This document shows positions 58,512 through 64,000 of a DNA stretch of 64,000 nucleotides, one piece after another (position 1 is the first letter of the stretch; the number at the start of each line of letters is the position of its first letter). The notes below the pieces were generated by a model. The model did not search any database. It was not told where the DNA came from and worked only from the letters and a program-made list of their open reading frames with translations. This DNA is from UBA1227 sp045629305. Lineage in GTDB: Bacteria; Bacillota; Clostridia; Oscillospirales; Acutalibacteraceae. The position numbers and the translations under genes are program-made. The stretch is from assembly GCA_045629305.1 (NCBI GenBank), contig JAZQQZ010000015.1:1-64000 (forward strand). The letters run 5' to 3'.

Positions 58512-60587
58512 ATGAAAACTTATAATTCTAGCAATATTAGGAATATCGCTGTTGCAGGACATGCAGGACGCGGTAAGACAACACTCTGTGAGGCTATGCT
58601 CTACACAGCAGGTGCGACAGATAGACTTGGTAAAGTAGCTGATGGAACAACAGTAATGGATTTCGATCCAGAGGAGAAGAAGCGTGGTGCTACTCTTATG
58701 AGTTCCGTTGCAAGTCTCGATTGGAAAGATGTAAAAGTTAATATCATCGACACTCCGGGTCTCTTTGATTTCGCAGGTGGTCTCTCAGAGGCAGCTCGTG
58801 CAGCAGGTTGTATGGTAATCGTTACGGACGCTGAAAAAGCTAAGTACGATGTAGGTGCAGAGAAAGCTTTTGAAGCAGCACAGGCACGTAATCTTTCAAC
58901 AATGTTTGTAATCAATAAGACAGATGCTGAGAATGCTAATTTTGGTGACCTCTTTGAGGAACTTCAGGCAATTCACGGAACAAAGCTTTGCCCAGTAGTA
59001 GTTCCATTCATCGAGGATGGAAAGATCAAGGCCCTTGTTGATTTCGGTCAGAATAAGGCGTTCACTTATACAAATGGTAAAGCATCAGAAATTCCAATGC
59101 CATCAAGTGCAAAGCTCGATGCTATGCGCGACATGTTCAACGAGTCTGTAGCAGGTGCATCAGAAGAACTTATGGAGAAGTTCTTTGAGGGTGAAGCATT
59201 CACAGAGCAGGAAGTTCGGGAAGGACTTCTCACTGGTGTAACAAACGGTGAAATCTATCCTGTATTTGCATGTTCAGGACTTACTCTTGAGGGTGTTGAC
59301 CTTCTTCTTTCAGGTCTTGTAAATCTTCTTCCAGCAGCCGCATCTAAGACTTCAGAAGTTGCTGAAGATGCAGATGGAAAAGAAGTTGAGCTTAAGTGTG
59401 ATCCACAGGGTCCTCTTGCAGCAATCTGTTTCAAGACAGTAGCCGATCCATTCGTTGGTAAGCTCTCATTTGTAAAGGTAATTTCAGGTGAAATCAAGAA
59501 TGATACACCTATCTATAATGCGCGCACAGGCAATTCTGAGCGTATGGGTAAAATCCTCTATCCACACGGTGGAAAGCAGGAGGATGGCACAGTTATAACA
59601 GCTGGTGATATCGCTATCCTTACAAAGCTTGCTGGTCTTAAGACTGGTGATACAATCTCAAGCCAGAAGCAGCCATTCACACTTAAGGGACTCAACCTTC
59701 CAGCACCTTGCATGCCAATGGCAGTTTATGCAACAAAGAAGGGCGACGAAGAGAAGATTGCACAGGGTCTCATCAAACTTATGGACGAGGATCCAACAAT
59801 CACTTTCGGCACTAACAAAGAGACAAAAGAGCAGGTTCTTTCAGGTCTTGGTGAGCAACACATTGATGTTGTAGTTGCAAAGCTTAAAGCTAAGTTCGGC
59901 GTTGATGTTGAACTCCGTGCTCCGAAGGTTGCATACCGTGAGGCAATTAAGAAGAAAGTTGAAGTTCAGGGACGTTATAAGAAGCAGTCTGGTGGACATG
60001 GCCAGTTCGGTGATGTTTGGATTCGCTTCGAGCCTTGTGATGCTCCTGGTCTTGAGTTCGCAGAGGAAGTATTCGGCGGTGCGGTTCCAAAGAACTTCTT
60101 CCCAGCAGTAGAAAAGGGCCTTCAGGATTCTATCGAAAAAGGTGTCCTTGCAGGCTATCCAATGGTTGGTCTTAAAGCAACACTTTATGATGGTTCTTAT
60201 CACCCAGTAGATTCATCAGAAATGTCTTTCAAGACGGCTGCATCTCTTGCATATAAAGAGGGTATTCCACAGGCAAGCCCAATCATCCTTGAGCCAATTG
60301 GAACACTTACAGTTATAGTTCCTGATGACAACATGGGTGACATCATGGGCGATGTAACAAAGCGTCGTGGTCGTGTTCTTGGTATGGAACCACTCGAAGG
60401 AAAAGCAGGCATGCAGAAGCTCGTTGGTGAAGTTCCAATGGCTGAAGTTGCTGATTTCCCAACAGTTCTTCGTTCTGCTACAAAGGGCAAGGGCTCATTC
60501 TCAATCGAGTTTGCTCGTTATGAGGAGTGTCCAGCAGAGGTAGCACAGAAAGTTATCGAAGCTGCAAAGAAGGAAGCAGAAGAATAA
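58512..60587 (+). CDS. EF-G-like translational GTPase (EF-G II type)
   Basis: This 691-residue protein has the full EF-G domain order I-V, but its GTPase motifs differ from canonical FusA. G1 is GHAGRGKTT where EF-G usually has GHVDAGKTT; the switch region has KKRGATLMSS instead of RGITI; G3 is DTPGLFDFAGG, lacking the His of DTPGHVDF; and G4 is NKTD. These are features of the EF-G-like (EFG II) paralogues found in many bacteria. Later domains show RGRVLGMEP and SGGHGQFGDVWIRFEP. It is a single-gene unit with its own promoter and terminator. The role is unsettled; the main EF-G should be elsewhere, near the str operon. Confidence 0.9.
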   Translation: MKTYNSSNIRNIAVAGHAGRGKTTLCEAMLYTAGATDRLGKVADGTTVMDFDPEEKKRGATLMSSVASLDWKDVKVNIIDTPGLFDFAGGLSEAARAAGCMVIVTDAEKAKYDVGAEKAFEAAQARNLSTMFVINKTDAENANFGDLFEELQAIHGTKLCPVVVPFIEDGKIKALVDFGQNKAFTYTNGKASEIPMPSSAKLDAMRDMFNESVAGASEELMEKFFEGEAFTEQEVREGLLTGVTNGEIYPVFACSGLTLEGVDLLLSGLVNLLPAAASKTSEVAEDADGKEVELKCDPQGPLAAICFKTVADPFVGKLSFVKVISGEIKNDTPIYNARTGNSERMGKILYPHGGKQEDGTVITAGDIAILTKLAGLKTGDTISSQKQPFTLKGLNLPAPCMPMAVYATKKGDEEKIAQGLIKLMDEDPTITFGTNKETKEQVLSGLGEQHIDVVVAKLKAKFGVDVELRAPKVAYREAIKKKVEVQGRYKKQSGGHGQFGDVWIRFEPCDAPGLEFAEEVFGGAVPKNFFPAVEKGLQDSIEKGVLAGYPMVGLKATLYDGSYHPVDSSEMSFKTAASLAYKEGIPQASPIILEPIGTLTVIVPDDNMGDIMGDVTKRRGRVLGMEPLEGKAGMQKLVGEVPMAEVADFPTVLRSATKGKGSFSIEFARYEECPAEVAQKVIEAAKKEAEE

Positions 60588-60599
60588 TTTATTTAAAAT

Positions 60600-60637
60600 G
60601 CGCTCCAGAGATTTCTCTGGGGCGCTTTTATTTTTTA
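60600..60637 (+). terminator. Terminator after the EF-G-like gene
   Basis: GCGCTCCAGAG (60600-60610) pairs with CTCTGGGGCGC (60615-60625), with one T-G pair and an ATTT loop, and a long T-rich run follows. Confidence 0.9.
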
Positions 60638-60721
60638 TCTTTACAATATACCTTTAAAATGTTAATATTCCTATTGTGTCGCTTATACACGCGCGTTTTA
60701 TTATTAAGGTTAGGTGTAAAA

Positions 60722-61615
60722 ATGTTAAATCAAATCATTGACATTTTAATAGATGTTGTTCTTGATACGGTGAAGATTTTGCCGTTCCTTTTCATAACAT
60801 ATCTTGCTATGGAATATATTGAACATAAGACAGGCGATAAAGCCAAGGAGACAATCAAGAAGTCCGGAAAAGTCGGACCCCTTGTAGGTGCTCTACTTGG
60901 CGTATGCCCACAGTGCGGCTTCTCGGCCGCTGCATCCAGCTTGTATGCTGGACGCATCGTAACTGTTGGCACACTTATCGCCGTATATCTTTCAACATCA
61001 GATGAGATGCTTCCAATATTTATTTCGGAGCAGGTGCCTGCCCTTGACATATTAAAGATTTTAGGACTTAAAGCACTTATTGCTCTCATTGTTGGATTTG
61101 CAATTGATATAGCTGCAAATGCACTTATAAAGAGCAGATCTCATTCTCCGGAACCAGAGATTGGTCATCTTTGCGAGCATGACCATTGTCATTGCGAGGA
61201 AGAGGGAATCTTAAAGTCTGCAATTCATCATACTCTTCAGATTATCGCATTCATTTTCGCAATTTCTTTGGTGCTGGATTTCGTTATTGAGTTCATTGGC
61301 CAGGAGGCGCTTGCGAACTTTATTACCAACAAACCGATAATTGGCGAACTTGTTGCAGGACTTATCGGTCTTATTCCGAATTGTGCTGCATCGGTTGTAA
61401 TCACTCAACTCTATCTTGAGGGTGCCCTTTCCTTCGGTGCTATGATGAGCGGTCTTCTCGTTGGAGCGGGCATCGGTCTTGTAGTTCTTTTCAGAATGAA
61501 CGAGAACAAGATTCGCAATTTGGAGATAGTTGGAATTCTTTATGTTGCCGGTGTAATATTCGGAATTTTGATTGAACTTTTCGATGTAGCAGGACTCATC
61601 GGTATTGGTATATAG
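60722..61615 (+). CDS. Putative heavy-metal or manganese exporter (ArsP_2-like, multi-span membrane protein)
   Basis: I place the start at ATG 60722 (MLNQIIDILIDVVLDTV), since the frame before it runs through the terminator. The 297-residue protein has about eight to ten hydrophobic segments. It carries two conserved-looking motifs, CPQCGFSAAASSLYAG (about residues 62-77) and LIPNCAASVVITQLY (about 216-230). These internal-repeat motifs fit the ArsP_2 putative heavy-metal exporter family. A central loop (about residues 146-160) is rich in His and Cys (HLCEHDHCHCEEE), suggesting metal binding. The substrate is unproved. It precedes the ThrE-like pair by 9 nt. Confidence 0.78.
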   Translation: MLNQIIDILIDVVLDTVKILPFLFITYLAMEYIEHKTGDKAKETIKKSGKVGPLVGALLGVCPQCGFSAAASSLYAGRIVTVGTLIAVYLSTSDEMLPIFISEQVPALDILKILGLKALIALIVGFAIDIAANALIKSRSHSPEPEIGHLCEHDHCHCEEEGILKSAIHHTLQIIAFIFAISLVLDFVIEFIGQEALANFITNKPIIGELVAGLIGLIPNCAASVVITQLYLEGALSFGAMMSGLLVGAGIGLVVLFRMNENKIRNLEIVGILYVAGVIFGILIELFDVAGLIGIGI

Positions 61616-61624
61616 GAGCATTAA

Positions 61625-62389
61625 ATGGAATCATCTAGAGAAAAGGCATATGAGTTTCTGACCGTTGCTCTTGAAATGGGAGAATCTCTTATGGACTGTG
61701 GCGCGGAGGTTAACCGTGTTGAAGATACGCTTGACCGCATGGGCAGAGCGTACGGCGCTACAGAGATGAATGTACTTGTAATTACAACATCAATAGTTGT
61801 AACAATGGAACTTACGGAAGGCAATTCAATCACGCTTACGAGAAGAATTTCGAGTAGGGGATCGATTGACTTTAGAAAACTTTCGAGAATCAACGATGTA
61901 AGTCGTAGATATTGTAATGGGGAACTATCAGTTCCTGAACTTAAAGAGGAATATCAGAGAGCCATTCGCCCGACAACGAAACCGATACGAATGTACATCG
62001 GTAGCGCACTCGCTGCGGGCGCATTTGCTGTATTCTTCGGTGGAAAGATTTGGGACGGTTTGGTAGCCGCTTTATTTGGCTTACTAATTTGTCTCTTGCA
62101 GAAAAAGGTATCTCCGCTTGCACCGAATCCAATTATTTATAATATAGGTGTTGGATTTGTGGTTGGTCTTGGAGTATGTCTTCTTACAAGGTTTATTCCA
62201 GTTCTCAATCTCGATAAAATTTTGATAGGCGATATAATGTTGCTTATCCCTGGAGTTGCTATGACGAACTCCATAAAAGATATGCTCATCGGTGATACGG
62301 TTACGGGCTCTATGAGACTTATTGAATCAGTCATGTGGGCGGGTGCTCTCGCCGCAGGATTTATCATGGCTTTTTGGATTGTGTGGTGA
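61625..62389 (+). CDS. Threonine/serine exporter-like protein, N-terminal (DUF1212) half
   Basis: This is the larger half of a split ThrE-type exporter. The 254-residue protein has a soluble N-terminal domain with the family motif MGESLMDCGAEVNRVEDTLDRM, and four to five C-terminal transmembrane segments (for example GSALAAGAFAVFFGG and LLIPGVAMTNSIKDML). ThrE exports threonine and serine in Corynebacterium; the substrate here is an inference from the family. The partner gene starts 4 nt after the stop. Confidence 0.88.
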   Translation: MESSREKAYEFLTVALEMGESLMDCGAEVNRVEDTLDRMGRAYGATEMNVLVITTSIVVTMELTEGNSITLTRRISSRGSIDFRKLSRINDVSRRYCNGELSVPELKEEYQRAIRPTTKPIRMYIGSALAAGAFAVFFGGKIWDGLVAALFGLLICLLQKKVSPLAPNPIIYNIGVGFVVGLGVCLLTRFIPVLNLDKILIGDIMLLIPGVAMTNSIKDMLIGDTVTGSMRLIESVMWAGALAAGFIMAFWIVW

Positions 62390-62393
62390 GTAT

Positions 62394-62855
62394 ATGGAAA
62401 CTAAAATGATTGTAATTCAAATTATAACTGCCGCGCTCGGCGCATTTGGTTTCGCATTGCTCTACAGACTTCGTCCGGAGCACTTGCCACTTGCGGCCCT
62501 CGGCGGCGCCCTCACATGGGGCATATATCTTCTCGGACTTAATTTCACCGAAAACATTTTCGCAGCGTCTCTTGTCGCTTCTATCTTCTGCGCATTCTAC
62601 GCAGAAGTTCTTGCGAAGCTTCTAAAGACGCCTGCGACAGTCTTCCTTATCCCGTCAATAATTTCACTTATTCCGGGAGGCTCGCTCTACTATACGATGA
62701 GCGAACTTGTTCAAAAGGACCTGACATCATCTTGGTATTACGCAAGACTCACCATTCAATATGCACTCGCAATTGCACTTGGTATAAGTCTTGTATGGGC
62801 AATTTGGGCTATGCTTTTCCAGAGGAAAAAGCGAGTTCAAGAAGTGGATAAATAG
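62394..62855 (+). CDS. Threonine/serine exporter-like protein, C-terminal (DUF3815) half
   Basis: This 153-residue membrane protein is the second half of the split ThrE exporter. The start at ATG 62394 (METKMIVIQI) is supported by TGGTGAG and by its position after the first half's stop. It has about four or five hydrophobic segments. Conserved features are GFALLYRLRPEHLPLAALGGALTW and VFLIPSIISLIPGGSLYYTMSE, which mirror motifs of the first half's membrane region. It probably forms a complex with the upstream product. Confidence 0.88.
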   Translation: METKMIVIQIITAALGAFGFALLYRLRPEHLPLAALGGALTWGIYLLGLNFTENIFAASLVASIFCAFYAEVLAKLLKTPATVFLIPSIISLIPGGSLYYTMSELVQKDLTSSWYYARLTIQYALAIALGISLVWAIWAMLFQRKKRVQEVDK

Positions 62856-62869
62856 ATTGGAGACCCTTT

Positions 62870-63592
62870 ATGAAAATTGTAGCTTATTTATCTTTGGGAA
62901 TTGGTGTAGTAATTCTTATTGCTTTCCTTATGGCTCGTAAAGACGGTGCCAATATTAAGGCAGTAATATTAAAGTCACTTACATCAGTAGCTTTCATGTC
63001 GATTGCTGTATCATCATTCCTTGCAGCAGATGTTAACAGGTCCTTCGGTTATTTTGTGATTATCGGCCTTCTCTTCGGACTTCTCGGAGATATCTGGCTG
63101 GATCTTAAATTCATCTATAAAGAGGACAATGATGCATTTACATTTGCAGGCTTTTGCGTATTCGCAGTACAGCATGTTTTCCTTATAGTTGGTCTCCTTA
63201 TCAACTATGCTGATTGGAGCAACACAATGGGCGTACTTCACGCAATCATTCCAATCGTTGTTGGTATGGGCGCAGGAATACTCAATGTTATGTTCCTTGA
63301 AAAGCCAATGAAACTTGAATATGGTAAGTTCAAGGCAATCACAGGAATCTATGGTGGAATTCTCATTTCTATGACAATTCTTTCAGTTTCACTTGCTGCT
63401 TATTGGGACTTCGGTGTAAACACACTTAATCTCATGTTCGCAGGTGCCGTTCCTTTCCTTATCTCTGACCTTATTCTTTCGGGCACATATTTTGGAGAGG
63501 GCAAGAATAGACCAATTGATGTAATAACTAATCATGCAACTTATTATATCGGTCAGTTCCTTATGGCACTTTCACTTTTATTCCTTGCATAA
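62870..63592 (+). CDS. YhhN/TMEM86-family membrane protein (lysoplasmalogenase-like)
   Basis: This 240-residue protein has about eight predicted transmembrane segments. It shows the family pattern GLLFGLLGDIWLDLKFIYKED (about residues 67-87) and FLISDLILSGTYFGE (about residues 201-215), with paired aspartates in the membrane. YhhN/TMEM86 proteins are lysoplasmalogenases in animals; plasmalogens occur in anaerobic clostridia, so a role in plasmalogen turnover is plausible but unproved. It is followed at once by pyk. Confidence 0.82.
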   Translation: MKIVAYLSLGIGVVILIAFLMARKDGANIKAVILKSLTSVAFMSIAVSSFLAADVNRSFGYFVIIGLLFGLLGDIWLDLKFIYKEDNDAFTFAGFCVFAVQHVFLIVGLLINYADWSNTMGVLHAIIPIVVGMGAGILNVMFLEKPMKLEYGKFKAITGIYGGILISMTILSVSLAAYWDFGVNTLNLMFAGAVPFLISDLILSGTYFGEGKNRPIDVITNHATYYIGQFLMALSLLFLA

Positions 63593-63604
63593 GGGGAGAT
63601 TATT

Positions 63605-64000
63605 ACGAGAAAGACTAAAATTGTCTGCACGATAGGACCTTCTTCTGATAACAAAGAAACGCTTATCGCAATGGCGAAAGCGGGCATGAATGTCGCAAGA
63701 CTTAATTTCTCGCATGGCACTCATGAGGAGCATCTTTCGAAGATTAATCTTATTAAAGAAGTTCGAGAGGAGCTCGGACTTCCAATTGCAATCCTTCTTG
63801 ATACGAAGGGTCCTGAGTACAGAATAAAAACATTTGAAAATGGAAAGATTACGCTCGATGAGGGAGATACATTTGTATTTACAACAGAGGATATTATAGG
63901 TAACGGCGAGCGTGTATCTGTTACATATGCGAAGCTTCATGAAGAACTGTCAGGAGGAGATATAATTCTTCTTAACAATGGCCTTATGAAGTTCGAGGTA
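63605..64000 (+). CDS. pyk: Pyruvate kinase, 5' part, cut by the window end
   Basis: Pyruvate kinase converts phosphoenolpyruvate and ADP to pyruvate and ATP. The visible 132 codons contain KTKIVCTIGPSSDNKETL, MNVARLNFSHGTHEEH and LLDTKGPEYRIKTF, all standard. No ATG, GTG or TTG lies before the conserved start. The in-frame codon where the initiator methionine belongs is ACG (63605-63607), 6 nt after GGGGAG (63593-63598). Two ATT codons (63599 and 63602) are the only other near-cognate choices, and an in-frame TAA lies at 63590. The gene therefore uses a rare start, or the base T is a C through error or mutation. Confidence 0.88.

Overview
This window is a chromosomal origin region from a member of the Bacillota, almost certainly class Clostridia; I cannot fix the family. 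The evidence is the layout gyrA-gyrB-remB-recF-yaaA-dnaN-dnaA (minus strand) back to back with rpmH-rnpA-yidD-yidC-jag (plus strand), canonical Bacillus-type parS sites, TrmFO, an RsfS/YqeK/NadD cluster, a single-chain glycyl-tRNA synthetase, and a CD1247-type zinc-ribbon protein. Nearly all genes are housekeeping. I see no prophage, insertion sequence, CRISPR array, toxin-antitoxin pair or restriction system.

Layout. 1-9.0 kb: leftward replication-initiation and gyrase genes; oriC is split between the dnaA-dnaN gap (7294-7508, with a run of DnaA-trio-like triplets beside a GC-rich block) and the dnaA-rpmH gap (8832-9031, with divergent promoters). 9.0-11.7 kb: rightward ribosomal protein L34, RNase P protein and membrane insertase genes, ending in jag. 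11.8-18.8 kb: a leftward block serS-parB-parA-(parS)-rsmG-mnmG-mnmE that looks inverted relative to the usual jag-mnmE-mnmG-rsmG-parA-parB order. 18.9-24 kb: glyS-cysK, lexA with SOS-box-like sites, a cyclase-family hydrolase, a membrane protein, a MOSC protein and tRNA-Gly. 24-44.5 kb: rightward translation, DNA-topology, lipid and segregation genes (infC-rpmI-rplT, dprA, topA, trmFO, plsX, rnc, smc, ftsY, rdgB, yhbY, nadD, yqeK, rsfS, leuS, mscS). 44.6-57.2 kb: rpsU, yqeG, pepP, efp, maf, mreBCD, PBP2, minD, an MgsA-like gene, hisS and aspS. 57.2-64 kb: an oxidoreductase, an EF-G-like GTPase, membrane transporters, a YhhN protein and the start of pyk.

Replication would move right from oriC, so most genes from 9 kb onward are co-directional with the fork. 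The exceptions (serS to mnmE, lexA, the membrane protein, MOSC, tRNA-Gly and the oxidoreductase) are head-on.

I did not find a clear undescribed multi-gene system. The best leads are local: a parS palindrome that also forms the rsmG-operon terminator; an MgsA homologue that has lost catalytic residues, beside an orphan MinD; an FtsY whose repeat-rich charged extension is C-terminal; a pyk gene whose expected start codon is ACG; a possible AUU start for infC; and a DnaA-trio element. All are read by eye and none was tested by database search.
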